A stretch of 64,000 nt of DNA, taken from positions 1-64,000 of the forward strand of contig JAOABA010000030.1 of the NCBI GenBank assembly GCA_026418625.1. The letters are read 5' to 3'. Below, piece by piece: positions 53,150 to 62,604 of this stretch. A program made the translations under genes and the position numbers. The first letter of the stretch is position 1; each line of letters starts with the position of its first letter. Under the pieces are notes generated by a model, which saw nothing but the letters and a program-made list of their open reading frames with translations, was not told where the DNA came from and did not search any database. This DNA is from Candidatus Kapaibacterium sp. (GTDB lineage: Bacteria; Bacteroidota; Ignavibacteria; Kapaibacteriales; UBA2268).

Positions 53150-54601
53150 TTAACCAACACTGCCTTCAAGACTGACAGCTAATAATCTTTGAGCTTCAAC
53201 TGCGAATTCCATTGGAAGTTGATTTAGAACTTCACGGCTGAAGCCATTAACAATTAATCCAATAGCATCTTCGGTCGAGATGCCTCTTTGATTGCAATAA
53301 AATAATATATCCTCTGAAATTTTTGAAGTTGTTGCTTCGTGTTCAACGGTAGCTGTTTTATTTTTTACTTCAATATAAGGAAATGTATGAGCTCCACACT
53401 TGTCTCCAAGCAAAAGTGAATCACATTGGGAATAATTTCTTGCATTTTCAGCTTTTTTACCGATACTGACTAGACCTCTATAACTGTTTTGACTTTTACC
53501 TGCAGATATACCTTTTGAGACTATTCTACTTTTAGTATTTTTACCGAGATGAATCATTTTTGTTCCGGTATCAGCCTGCTGATAATTGTTCGTGAGTGCT
53601 ACTGAATAAAACTCACCAATTGAATTATCACCTTTAAGGATGCAACTTGGATATTTCCAAGTTATTGCAGAGCCTGTTTCGACCTGAGTCCAAGAAATTT
53701 TTGAATTGTTACCTTCGCAAATTCCTCTTTTTGTAACAAAATTGTAAATACCGCCTTTTCCTTCTTTATCACCCGGATACCAATTCTGAACAGTTGAGTA
53801 TTTTATTTCAGCATCTTTATGAGCAATAAGTTCGACAACTGCTGCGTGAAGCTGATTTTCATCTCTAATTGGGGCAGTGCAACCTTCGAGGTAGCTCACA
53901 TAACTGCCTTCATCTGCGATAATCAGGGTTCTTTCGAATTGTCCTGTTTCTGAGGCATTGATCCTGAAATAAGTAGAAAGTTCAAGAGGACATCTGACTC
54001 CTTTTGGAATATAACAAAATGAGCCGTCGCTAAAAACAGCCGAATTTAAAGCAGCAAAATAGTTATCAGTATAAGGAACAACTGAACCAATATATTTCTG
54101 GACAAGATCAGGATGTTCCCTGATAGCTTCACTCATTGAGCAGAAAATTATACCAAGTTCGCTAAGCTTTTCTTTGAAAGTAGTTGCAACCGATACACTA
54201 TCCATAACGGCGTCAACAGCAATTCCGGCAAGCCTTTGTTGTTCTGTTAGAGGAATGCCGAGTTTTTCAAAGGTTCTACGAATTTCAGGATCAATTTCAT
54301 CTAATGATTTTGGCTTGTTTGCTGCTTGTTTTGGAGCAGCATAATAATAAGCATCCTGATAGTCAATAGGAGGGAACTTGACATTTGCCCATTTGGGTTC
54401 TTTCATTTGTTGCCAGAATCTAAAAGCTTTTAATCGCCATTCGAGCATAAATTCTGGCTCGTGTTTCTTAGCAGAGATGAATCTAATTATGTCTTCATTA
54501 AGCCCTTTGGGAGCAAGTTCCTGTTCAATATCTGTTACAAAGCCGTATTTATAATCGCTTTGAGTAATTTCTTCAACAATATTTATTGGTTCTTTTTGCA
54601 T
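53150..54601 (-). CDS. sufB: Fe-S cluster assembly scaffold SufB
   Basis: 483 aa. Standard SufB features: [10 protein letters not shown] near the N-terminus, [34 protein letters not shown], and C-terminal [20 protein letters not shown]. Main scaffold for cluster assembly with SufC and SufD. Follows the Rrf2 gene by 9 bp. Confidence 0.96.
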   Translation of the reverse strand: MQKEPINIVEEITQSDYKYGFVTDIEQELAPKGLNEDIIRFISAKKHEPEFMLEWRLKAFRFWQQMKEPKWANVKFPPIDYQDAYYYAAPKQAANKPKSLDEIDPEIRRTFEKLGIPLTEQQRLAGIAVDAVMDSVSVATTFKEKLSELGIIFCSMSEAIREHPDLVQKYIGSVVPYTDNYFAALNSAVFSDGSFCYIPKGVRCPLELSTYFRINASETGQFERTLIIADEGSYVSYLEGCTAPIRDENQLHAAVVELIAHKDAEIKYSTVQNWYPGDKEGKGGIYNFVTKRGICEGNNSKISWTQVETGSAITWKYPSCILKGDNSIGEFYSVALTNNYQQADTGTKMIHLGKNTKSRIVSKGISAGKSQNSYRGLVSIGKKAENARNYSQCDSLLLGDKCGAHTFPYIEVKNKTATVEHEATTSKISEDILFYCNQRGISTEDAIGLIVNGFSREVLNQLPMEFAVEAQRLLAVSLEGSVG

Positions 54602-54610
54602 AAGTAATAC

Positions 54611-55015
54611 TCAAACTTCTGAAAATTCTGCAATAGTTGTGTTATTTAATAGATAATTTATTTTTTCTTGCAATTTATTCATTGGATTTTTAATTGTGCA
54701 AACGTTAATTCTATCACAATTTTCTTCATCTTCAGCTAAACAATCAACAATAATAGCATTTTCTTCGAGGGCTTTAATAATTTCCGCAACAGTTGTTGAT
54801 TTTGGATCCCTTGCAAGAATATAGCCACCTTTAATACCCTGTTGTGAGACTATGATACCGTTTTTATTCAGAATTTGCAAAGTCTTTGACAAAAAATCAT
54901 ACGGTATATTCAGTTGCTCTGAAATTTCTTTTGCAGAAATTACATTGCCTGAATTATTTGCCATATATTGCAAAGCCTGAATACCGTATTCAATTTTTTT
55001 TGATAATTTTAACAT
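54611..55015 (-). CDS. Rrf2-family regulator of the SUF operon
   Basis: 134 aa. A winged-helix DNA-binding domain (about residues 1-70, with ISEQLNIPYDFLSKTLQIL and QQGIKGGYILAR) and three Cys (92, 100, 106) in the spacing used by IscR-like and SufR-like proteins to bind an Fe-S cluster. First gene of the operon; an inverted repeat lies just upstream. Likely an autoregulated Fe-S-responsive repressor. Confidence 0.9.
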   Translation of the reverse strand: MLKLSKKIEYGIQALQYMANNSGNVISAKEISEQLNIPYDFLSKTLQILNKNGIIVSQQGIKGGYILARDPKSTTVAEIIKALEENAIIVDCLAEDEENCDRINVCTIKNPMNKLQEKINYLLNNTTIAEFSEV

Positions 55016-55054
55016 TTGCTATAATAAAAAATTTACACTGCTTTTAACGTATAA

Positions 55055-55080
55055 AAAATCGGACTATTGTTATCCGAATT
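55055..55080. promoter_or_regulatory. Candidate operator of the Rrf2 regulator
   Basis: TCGGA (55059-55063) and TCCGA (55073-55077) form a dyad with 9-bp spacing, extended on both sides by AT pairs with one mismatch. It lies in the 81-bp divergent region between the Rrf2/suf operon and the glycosyltransferase gene, about 40 bp from the Rrf2 start. Confidence 0.5.
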
Positions 55081-55096
55081 AATTTATTAAAACTTT

Positions 55097-55966
55097 ATGA
55101 AGGTTACAGGTTTTACAATTGTCAGAAATGCTTTAAAATTCGATTATCCGATAGTTGAATCTATCAAATCAATTTTACCAATTTGTGATGAATTTGTTGT
55201 TTTGGTTGGAAAATCTGATGATGAAACATTATCTTTGATTCAATCAATAAATGATAAAAAAGTTAAAATTTATGAATCAATTTGGGATGATAATCTGAGA
55301 AAAGGGGGTATTGTTCTTTCGGTTGAAACAAATAAAGCCAAAGAGCTTATTAGCGAAAACACTGATTGGTGCTTTTATATTCAGGCTGATGAAGTTGTTC
55401 ACGAGAAATATCTTGATATCATCTTTGAAGAAATGAAAAAATATTCAAGCATCCCTCAAGTTGAAGGTTTATTATTCAAATACGAACATTTCTATGGTTC
55501 ATATAAATATATTGCTGATTCAAGAAAATGGTATAGAAGGGAAATCAGAATAATCAGAAATGATAAAGATATTCAAAGTTGGGGAGACGCTCAGGGATTC
55601 AGAAAAAACGGACAAAAATTAAAAGTTAAGTTGATAGATGCTTATATTTATCATTATGGTTGGGTCAAAAATCCTTATCATCAGATGGAAAAAAATAAAA
55701 GTTTTCAAAAATTATGGCACAGTGATGAAAAAGTAAGTGAAATTATTGGTTCTAATGATCTTTATGATTATTCAAAAATTGATTCCTTAAAATTATTTAC
55801 GGGGACACATCCCGCTGTTATGAGCGAAAGAATAAAAAATGCCAACTGGAATTTTGATTTTGATATAGCAAAAAAGAATATGCCTCTCCTGAATAAAATA
55901 CTCTATAAATTCGAAAAGCTAACTGGTTTAAGACCATTTGAATATAAAAATTATAAAATTATTTAA
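55097..55966 (+). CDS. Family-2-like glycosyltransferase
   Basis: 289 aa. The N-terminus MKVTGFTIVRNA with the following SILPICDEFVVLVG segment and a Gln-Ala-Asp-Glu (QADE) metal-binding motif near residue 97 resemble GT2-type enzymes (GT-A fold). No membrane helix. The sugar donor and acceptor cannot be deduced. Divergent from the SUF operon. Confidence 0.7.
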   Translation: MKVTGFTIVRNALKFDYPIVESIKSILPICDEFVVLVGKSDDETLSLIQSINDKKVKIYESIWDDNLRKGGIVLSVETNKAKELISENTDWCFYIQADEVVHEKYLDIIFEEMKKYSSIPQVEGLLFKYEHFYGSYKYIADSRKWYRREIRIIRNDKDIQSWGDAQGFRKNGQKLKVKLIDAYIYHYGWVKNPYHQMEKNKSFQKLWHSDEKVSEIIGSNDLYDYSKIDSLKLFTGTHPAVMSERIKNANWNFDFDIAKKNMPLLNKILYKFEKLTGLRPFEYKNYKII

Positions 55967-56134
55967 TTCAGCAAAATTATTTATTTATAACTAAAAAAAA
56001 TTATTATAATATTTCCTAAATTATTTATTTTCATATATTTATGAAAAAATAAATTTGGAAATTATTTTTATGCTTTATAATTTTGGTTGTTAATTAATCT
56101 ATATTTTTAATTATTAAATATTTTAAGAGTAAAT

Positions 56135-56575
56135 ATGGACCAAATCATTAACGAAGATACTCCTTTATATTCGATTAGCTCTGCTGCTCGAATGCTTGGG
56201 ATATCAGTTCATACTCTCAGGATGTATGAAAAAGAAGGTTTATTCTTACCTCACAAAACAGAATCTGGACATAGATTATTTTCCAACAGAGACATCGAGA
56301 GATTAAAGTGCATTAGGAACGCTATTAATGAAATGAAATTTTCGATAGCTGCTATTAGGAACATATATTCTCTCATTCCTTGCTGGGATATAATCAAATG
56401 CTCAGAAACTGAGAGAAATAATTGTATGGCGTATAATAATTATGGAAAGCCTTGTTGGTCTTATGATCACAAAGATAATATCTGCAAGAATCTGACCTGT
56501 AAGAAATGTGCGGTTTATGTTGAATACTCAGATTGTCATAAAATTCGAGATAGTATTAAGAATATCAGAAAATAA
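56135..56575 (+). CDS. MerR-family regulator with Cys-rich C-terminal (two-CW-like) domain
   Basis: 146 aa. Residues about 11-80 are a MerR helix-turn-helix domain (ISSAARMLGISVHTLRMYE, GHRLFSNRDIERL). The C-terminal ~65 residues carry eight Cys (83, 89, 97, 107, 117, 122, 125, 134) in a CWDIIKC and CW pattern with CKNLTCKKC. This fits a metal- or redox-sensing module. It lies 42 bp upstream of the octaheme cytochrome gene and is its obvious candidate regulator. Confidence 0.85.
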   Translation: MDQIINEDTPLYSISSAARMLGISVHTLRMYEKEGLFLPHKTESGHRLFSNRDIERLKCIRNAINEMKFSIAAIRNIYSLIPCWDIIKCSETERNNCMAYNNYGKPCWSYDHKDNICKNLTCKKCAVYVEYSDCHKIRDSIKNIRK

Positions 56576-56617
56576 AAACTGTAACCATTATGTTGAATTT
56601 TTCTTTAATAAAATAAA

Positions 56618-58198
56618 ATGAAAAAGATATTCATAACTTTAGGATTGTTAATAATTATACTCGGGATTGTTTTAGTTACCTTAGGGAATAGAACATACGA
56701 CGATTCTAAACTCGAAAAGTTAAAATACAAAAAATCAGATAAAGCAAAGACATCAGTTGATCACTCAAAATTTCCAATATTACAGAAAAAATTTAATTCC
56801 CCATCTGAAGTTACTTTAGCCTGTCTTTCTTGTCATAATGGAAGAGCGCAGGAAGTTATGCGTTCGAATCATTGGAATTGGGAAGAACCTGTTTACATCA
56901 AAGGAAGGGGAATAGTATATTTAGGGAAGAAGAATGCAATAAATAATTTCTGTCTTGGAACTGAAGGTAGTGAATTAGCTTGTGCGAAGTGCCATGTTGG
57001 GCTTGGTATGGAATCATCGGAAACATTCGATTTCAGAGACTCATCAAAAATTGATTGTATGGTTTGCCACGACAATTCAGAAACTTATGCCAAAGGTAAA
57101 GAAATGGGTGGCGCACCTGACCCAAATCTTGATTTAAATGAAATAGCACAACACATTGGGAAGCCAAAACGGACTAACTGTGGTGTTTGTCACTTCTTTG
57201 GTGGAGGTGGTAATAACGTAAAGCACGGTGACCTTGAAAAAGCAATGTTTGAACCTAACAGAAATATTGATGTTCATATGGCTGTCGAAGGTATGAATAT
57301 GTCTTGTGTTGATTGCCATGAAACAAAAAATCATAATATTGGCGGAAGGCTTTACTCACTTGCTTCTGATAACTTGAACAGAATCTATTGCGAAAATTGT
57401 CACGAAAATACCCCACATAATGAGGATATATTAAATAAACATACATTGACAGTTGCTTGTCAAACCTGCCATATTCCTGTCTATGCAAAGGTAAATGCAA
57501 CTAAAACTTATTGGGATTGGTCAACTGCTGCAAAGTTAAAAGATGGTAAGCCCTATGAAGAATTTGATGAAGAAGGAAATCACACTTATCTCTCTACAAA
57601 AGGCTCTTTTAAATGGGGTAAAAATCTAAAGCCAGATTATGTCTGGTTTAACGGAACGGCGAATCACTACTTGCTTGGTGATAAGATACAGGATACTACA
57701 AAACCTTTAGTCCTCAATCAACTTTATGGTTCCTACTCAGATAGACGTTCTAAAATTGTTCCAGTTAAGTCGATGTATTCAAACCAGTATTTCGATCCTT
57801 ATTACAAAAATATCTTAATTCCTAAACTTTATTCAAAAGAAAAAGGAGTTGGGGCTCTTTGGCAAGATTTTGATGTTAACAAAGCTATCGAAGTAGGTAT
57901 GTATGAAAAAGGTTTACCATACAGTGGAAAATACTCCTATATTGAAACAAAGATGTATTGGAATGTTAATCATATGGTTTCACCAAAAGAGCAATCTGTA
58001 AAATGCATTGAATGTCATACAAGAAATGATAGCAGACTTAAAGATTTGAAAGATTTTTATATGCCCGGAAGAGATTACAACAAATTTGTTGAATCAGCCG
58101 GAATAGGAGTTATTTTCTTATCATTCGTTCTGGTTTTAATTCACGGTGGAACAAGAATTATTTCTTCGAGAAAATCAAAAAATAAGGAGATTAAATAA
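56618..58198 (+). CDS. Tetrathionate-reductase-family octaheme cytochrome c
   Basis: 526 aa. Eight CxxCH motifs start at Cys 69, 122, 147, 188, 230, 258, 281 and 463. The segment CGVCHFFGGGG with following VKHGD is typical of the OTR family (Shewanella-type octaheme reductase that acts on tetrathionate and nitrogen compounds in vitro). The N-terminal helix (4-22) and a C-terminal helix (about 491-515) anchor it, so it sits on the periplasmic side of the membrane. Its natural substrate here is unproven. Overlaps the cytochrome b gene by one base (ATG/TAA). Confidence 0.9.
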   Translation: MKKIFITLGLLIIILGIVLVTLGNRTYDDSKLEKLKYKKSDKAKTSVDHSKFPILQKKFNSPSEVTLACLSCHNGRAQEVMRSNHWNWEEPVYIKGRGIVYLGKKNAINNFCLGTEGSELACAKCHVGLGMESSETFDFRDSSKIDCMVCHDNSETYAKGKEMGGAPDPNLDLNEIAQHIGKPKRTNCGVCHFFGGGGNNVKHGDLEKAMFEPNRNIDVHMAVEGMNMSCVDCHETKNHNIGGRLYSLASDNLNRIYCENCHENTPHNEDILNKHTLTVACQTCHIPVYAKVNATKTYWDWSTAAKLKDGKPYEEFDEEGNHTYLSTKGSFKWGKNLKPDYVWFNGTANHYLLGDKIQDTTKPLVLNQLYGSYSDRRSKIVPVKSMYSNQYFDPYYKNILIPKLYSKEKGVGALWQDFDVNKAIEVGMYEKGLPYSGKYSYIETKMYWNVNHMVSPKEQSVKCIECHTRNDSRLKDLKDFYMPGRDYNKFVESAGIGVIFLSFVLVLIHGGTRIISSRKSKNKEIK

Positions 58199-58863
58199 TG
58201 AAAGAGAAAATTTATATTTACAAAGCATTCGAAAGATTTTGGCACTGGATGCAATCGCTATTGATTTTCTTTTTAGCTGCAACTGGTTTTGAAATTCATG
58301 GAATGTATAGTTTTTTTGGTTATCAGAATGCCGTAACCTATCACAATTTTGCTGCATATAGTTTTATCATACTAATAATTTTTGCTATTTTCTGGCATTT
58401 TTCCACTGGTGAATGGAGACAATACATTCCTACAACAAAATTTCTTAAGGCTCAATTAAATTATTATCTGTTTGGAATTTTTCGTAATGAGCCTCATCCA
58501 ACAAAGAAGACAGTCTTGAGTAAATTAAATCCACTTCAAAAATTGACTTATCTTGGGCTGAAAATTCTTGTTATTCCGACAATGGTTATTTCTGGTCTGC
58601 TCTATATGAATTATAGATATCCACACGAAGGAAATATCGAGGGATTAAATATTGATTCGGTTGAAGTCATAGCAATTTTCCACACTGCGGGTGCTTTCCT
58701 TCTAATGGCTTTTGTTATTGTTCATCTTTATCTTATAACAACTGGTGAAACAATTACTTCAAACTTAAAAGCTATGATAACTGGTTATGAAGAAATTGAA
58801 AAACAAGAGGATCCAAACAAAGAAATCAATTCAAATAATATTGAAGGAGAATTAACAAAATGA
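58198..58863 (+). CDS. Membrane cytochrome b (b561/FdnI-like)
   Basis: 221 aa, about four transmembrane helices with conserved His in ERFWHWMQ, FWHFSTGEW and VIVHLYLITTGE positions, fitting a di-heme quinone-linked cytochrome b subunit. It probably passes electrons between the quinone pool and the octaheme cytochrome upstream. It overlaps the next YeeE gene by 4 bp. Confidence 0.88.
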   Translation: MKEKIYIYKAFERFWHWMQSLLIFFLAATGFEIHGMYSFFGYQNAVTYHNFAAYSFIILIIFAIFWHFSTGEWRQYIPTTKFLKAQLNYYLFGIFRNEPHPTKKTVLSKLNPLQKLTYLGLKILVIPTMVISGLLYMNYRYPHEGNIEGLNIDSVEVIAIFHTAGAFLLMAFVIVHLYLITTGETITSNLKAMITGYEEIEKQEDPNKEINSNNIEGELTK

Positions 58864-59375
58864 ACGAAACAAAATATATGAATCCTTATTTAGCTGGTTT
58901 TTTGTTAGGTCTTTTATTAATAATTACTATATTTATCACTGGGCGAGGTCTTGGTGCGAGTGGTGCTGTTAAGAGCGTTGTTGTAGCTTCAGTAAATACT
59001 GCAGCTCCCTCTCACGCTAATAATCAGAAGTTTTATGCTGAATACAACACCGAACATCAAGGAGAACCATTGAAAAACTGGCTTGTATTTGAATTAGTTG
59101 GCGTAGTAATTGGTGCTTTCATATCTGGTTTAATTTCCGATAGATTAAGCCTTAAATTTGAACACTCTCCTAAAATCAGAAGCACCACTCGATTTGTAGC
59201 TGCAATGCTTGGTGGAATATTATTTGGTTTTGGGTCGCAATTGGGGAGAGGTTGCACAAGCGGTGCTGCTTTGAGCGGGATGGCTGTCCTTTCAACTGGA
59301 GGTATTATTACTATGATGGCTATCTTTGGCGGTGCTTATCTTTTTGCTTATTTCTTTAGAAAACTTTGGATTTAA
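58860..59375 (+). CDS. YeeE/YedE-family thiosulfate transporter, first half
   Basis: 171 aa with about four transmembrane segments. The signature GSQLGRGCTSGAALSG carries Cys132, the Cys-containing GxGCT motif of YeeE/TsuA proteins. TsuA is one chain with two such halves; here the halves are split in two genes. Likely imports thiosulfate or another sulfur anion. Confidence 0.87.
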   Translation: MNETKYMNPYLAGFLLGLLLIITIFITGRGLGASGAVKSVVVASVNTAAPSHANNQKFYAEYNTEHQGEPLKNWLVFELVGVVIGAFISGLISDRLSLKFEHSPKIRSTTRFVAAMLGGILFGFGSQLGRGCTSGAALSGMAVLSTGGIITMMAIFGGAYLFAYFFRKLWI

Positions 59376-59390
59376 TTTAGGGAGAAAAAA

Positions 59391-60578
59391 ATGGGACCAT
59401 TAGTTCCTGATATAATTGGTAATGAATTAAATTATGTGGTAGCTCTTTTAATTGGTATTGCTTTTGGTTTTATTTTAGAGCAAGCAGGTTTCTCGACCTC
59501 CAAAAAACTTGTTGGATTATTTTATGGCTACGATTTCACTGTTCTAAGGGTATTCTTCACAGCTGGTGTAACTGGTATGATTGGAGTGATTGCTCTTGGA
59601 CATTTTGGATTACTTGATTTAAATCTGATTTACGTTAATCCAACATTTCTATGGTCTGCTATTATTGGTGGCTTTATTATGGGGCTTGGTTTTGTAATTG
59701 GGGGGTTCTGTCCGGGAACAAGTTTTTGTGCCGCAGCTATTGGTAAAACTGATGCAATGGTTTTTATCGTTGGACTTGTAATTGGAGTCTTTTTGTTTGC
59801 CGAAGGTTATCCAGCTCTTGAATCAATTTACAAAGCAGAAAATTGGGGATATGTAAGAATATTTGAAACATTGGGTCTTTCTCAAGGTGTTTTTGCTTTT
59901 CTTTTAACAACTGTTGCTATCGTAGCATTTTGGGCTGTAACATTCGTTGAAAAAAGAGTTAATAAAGATTCAAATTTGAAACCCATACCTGTTTATGTTA
60001 CTTTAAGCATTATTGCAATTATTATTGGGTTTTCAACCATATTTCTTCCCGACAGACGTGAAAGTTTATTAGCAAAAGTTGAAAAATCTGATGTATCGAA
60101 AACTGCTGATATTGAATTGATTACACCTGATGAATTAACTCTACGTTTAATTAGAAATGATAAAACATTGCAAATTATAGATTTTAGAAAAAAAGAAGAT
60201 ATAGATTCTATTACTTTACCAAACTCATTACCGATGAAAATCGAAGAGATGTTTGACAAAGACTCAAAAAAAATACTTTCTAAACGTAGTAAAGATAATA
60301 TTTTTGTTTGCTATGACGGTAGCGTTGCCAAAAAAGCGGCACTACTTGGTAAAGAGCTAGGATATGATAATATAATGGTTCTCGAAGGAGGTTTCAATCT
60401 TCTTAAAAATGAAATTATAAACTTTAAAGATTACAGTCTGTCAGAAAAAAAACCTGATGACACACATAGATTTAGGGCTGAAGCATCTTTGATACTGAAT
60501 GAAAAAATTGCTGAAGCTAAGAAGAATAAAGCCGGAAGCGAAACGAAAAAATCCAAAAGAGTCATTGGTGGATGTTAA
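59391..60578 (+). CDS. YeeE/YedE thiosulfate transporter second half fused to a rhodanese domain
   Basis: 395 aa. Membrane part about residues 1-220 with GGFCPGTSFC (Cys107, Cys113). Residues about 240-345 form a rhodanese-like domain with the active-site Cys307 in FVCYDGSVAKKA. A Lys-rich tail ends in Ile-Gly-Gly-Cys. The order YeeE/rhodanese suggests import followed by sulfur transfer at the membrane. Starts 15 bp after the first half, with GGAG upstream. Confidence 0.88.
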   Translation: MGPLVPDIIGNELNYVVALLIGIAFGFILEQAGFSTSKKLVGLFYGYDFTVLRVFFTAGVTGMIGVIALGHFGLLDLNLIYVNPTFLWSAIIGGFIMGLGFVIGGFCPGTSFCAAAIGKTDAMVFIVGLVIGVFLFAEGYPALESIYKAENWGYVRIFETLGLSQGVFAFLLTTVAIVAFWAVTFVEKRVNKDSNLKPIPVYVTLSIIAIIIGFSTIFLPDRRESLLAKVEKSDVSKTADIELITPDELTLRLIRNDKTLQIIDFRKKEDIDSITLPNSLPMKIEEMFDKDSKKILSKRSKDNIFVCYDGSVAKKAALLGKELGYDNIMVLEGGFNLLKNEIINFKDYSLSEKKPDDTHRFRAEASLILNEKIAEAKKNKAGSETKKSKRVIGGC

Positions 60579-60635
60579 AATAAATAATTTTCAAAATCGA
60601 GTATATTACTTTTTAGAAATATTTAGGAGATGATT

Positions 60636-60872
60636 ATGCCTACTTATGTATATAAATGCCAAGATTGTAATACTAAATACGAGATTTTCTTCAAAACCAA
60701 AGAAATAAAAGAAGAAGTGGTTTGCCCATCTTGCAATTCTAAGGACGCAGTTAAGCAAGTTACTGCAGCTAACGTTGGAGGATTTAGTTCATCAAAATCA
60801 TTTGACAGTCTTCCAAGTTATCCGTCCTGCTCAACAGGAACTTGCTCGACTGGTATGTGCGGATTAAATTAA
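60636..60872 (+). CDS. FmdB-family zinc-ribbon protein
   Basis: 78 aa from ATG 60636, 5 nt after AGGAGA (an ATG at 60630 overlaps that site). A zinc ribbon with Cys8, Cys11, Cys30, Cys33 (CQDC, CPSC) is followed by a Ser-rich linker and a Cys-rich tail (Cys65, 70, 75 in CSTGTCSTGMC). FmdB-type proteins are of unknown function. Follows the YeeE-rhodanese gene by 57 bp. Confidence 0.85.
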   Translation: MPTYVYKCQDCNTKYEIFFKTKEIKEEVVCPSCNSKDAVKQVTAANVGGFSSSKSFDSLPSYPSCSTGTCSTGMCGLN

Positions 60873-60906
60873 AAAATAAATCCTGAATATTTTGTATTTT
60901 TCTCTA

Positions 60907-62604
60907 ATGAAAAGTGCAATAATATTCGAGATGCAAAAAAAGGATTTTGTAATAATCCTTTTTTTATCTTCTTTTATATTTAGAATTGCATTCGTTGCCA
61001 TAGCTGGTAATTATAAAAATCCTGATTTAGTTGAGCACGGCATAATTGCTAAAAATATGCTCAATGGATATGGGTTTGCTATGCATTGGCTTTATCCTGC
61101 TATGACAGGACCAAATGTTGAAATTCAAAAATTGCCTCCAAAGTATGAAGGTGCTTTTATTCCCCCGCTAAATCCATTCATCATCTATCTTTTTTTTAAA
61201 ATATTTGGTGATAATTCTTTATCCTACTTATTATTGATGATATTAAATTCTGTTTTTAGCAGTATTTTTGTTATTATAATCTATTTTATAGCTAAAGAGT
61301 TCACCGATGAAAAAACTTCAAGATTAAGCGGGATAATATCTTTATTATTCTTACCTTCTATTGTTGGTGTAACAACCTTCAGTGGAACTGCACTTTATCA
61401 ATTATTAGCAGGTTTGGTTCTTCTTTTTGCAATTAAGTCATATAAACAAGAAAAAGTTCAAAATTTTGTGTTGCTTGGGATATTTTCGGGATTACTGACA
61501 TTGACAAGAAGTGAGTTTCTGATTTTCAACTTTGTAATAGTTTTAACAATATTAATACTTCTGATTAAAAAGAAAAATATTCCTAATAAAAAAATTGTAA
61601 AAAACCTTGCTATTTCAGTTTTCATTTTTGGATTAATTGTTTCACCTTGGATTATTAGGAATACTTTATTATTTGGTCAATTTACTACAATAATAAGCCA
61701 TCCTTGGCACGAGTTATGGCGGGGAAATAATCCACATAGTTCTGGTGGAGCCTCTTCAGAATACCAATTGAATATCTGGGTCAGAAAACATCAATATCCT
61801 GAGATAATCAAGAAAATTGATAAATTGCCTTATAATCAACATTTTGAAATTGCAGTTGATAGCATATTTAAGGAAGAGGTAATTAACTATTGGATAGAAA
61901 ATCCTGATAAAACTATAAACACTTGGCTCAAAAGAGCTTTGTTCACAATAACAATTGACCCATATACACCAAGGGCAAGAAATCCAATTTATATCTTTTT
62001 TATTTTGCTTTCAATTGTCTCAGCCTTTATTGGTTTTAGGTGGGTAAGAAAAAATCATCCAGAAGGAGATTTTTCATATTTAATTTATGTTTCATTTCTT
62101 TTATCATATTTGATTTTAATCAGTATTGTTAACCTTGAAACAAGATATCAGATTTATTTGGTTTCTCTGATTCATCCATTTTCTGCAATTGGCTTTGTAG
62201 AAATTTATAACAGAATTAAAAACAAGCAATTAAAAATAAATTTGACTAAAAAGTCTATCCTATCATATATCTTAATTTTTGTAGCAATGATTTATCTTTC
62301 TTTGCTCTATATTGATAAGGAGAAGGAATACAAGAACTTTAAAAAATTTGAAAATATGAATGTAGCTGGTAGAATTGATAAGATAGAAAATAAAAAAGAA
62401 AAAATTAGAGTTAAATTAAGAAATCATAATGAATGGTTAGAATTCCATCCGGGATACATCGAAGATCAAATAAATTATCCTTTCCTGAAAACTGCTAAAG
62501 TGGGGGACTCTTTGTATAAAGAATCAAACGCTGAAATTCTTTATTTGATTTCAGGAGAAAAAACTCTGAAATACAGATATATTATTATTTATGGCAAAAA
62601 GTAA
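60907..62604 (+). CDS. GT39-like membrane glycosyltransferase
   Basis: About 565 aa with ten or more hydrophobic segments and a hydrophilic C-terminal part. The N-terminal region (IAFVAIAGNYKNPDLVEHG), with conserved Arg/Asp/Glu around a first helix, and the PLNPFIIYLFFKIFG loop fit the ArnT/PMT-type dolichyl-phosphate-mannosyltransferase superfamily. The acceptor is unknown. The start is uncertain: ATG 60907 and ATG 60931 are both in frame. Confidence 0.7.
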   Translation: MKSAIIFEMQKKDFVIILFLSSFIFRIAFVAIAGNYKNPDLVEHGIIAKNMLNGYGFAMHWLYPAMTGPNVEIQKLPPKYEGAFIPPLNPFIIYLFFKIFGDNSLSYLLLMILNSVFSSIFVIIIYFIAKEFTDEKTSRLSGIISLLFLPSIVGVTTFSGTALYQLLAGLVLLFAIKSYKQEKVQNFVLLGIFSGLLTLTRSEFLIFNFVIVLTILILLIKKKNIPNKKIVKNLAISVFIFGLIVSPWIIRNTLLFGQFTTIISHPWHELWRGNNPHSSGGASSEYQLNIWVRKHQYPEIIKKIDKLPYNQHFEIAVDSIFKEEVINYWIENPDKTINTWLKRALFTITIDPYTPRARNPIYIFFILLSIVSAFIGFRWVRKNHPEGDFSYLIYVSFLLSYLILISIVNLETRYQIYLVSLIHPFSAIGFVEIYNRIKNKQLKINLTKKSILSYILIFVAMIYLSLLYIDKEKEYKNFKKFENMNVAGRIDKIENKKEKIRVKLRNHNEWLEFHPGYIEDQINYPFLKTAKVGDSLYKESNAEILYLISGEKTLKYRYIIIYGKK

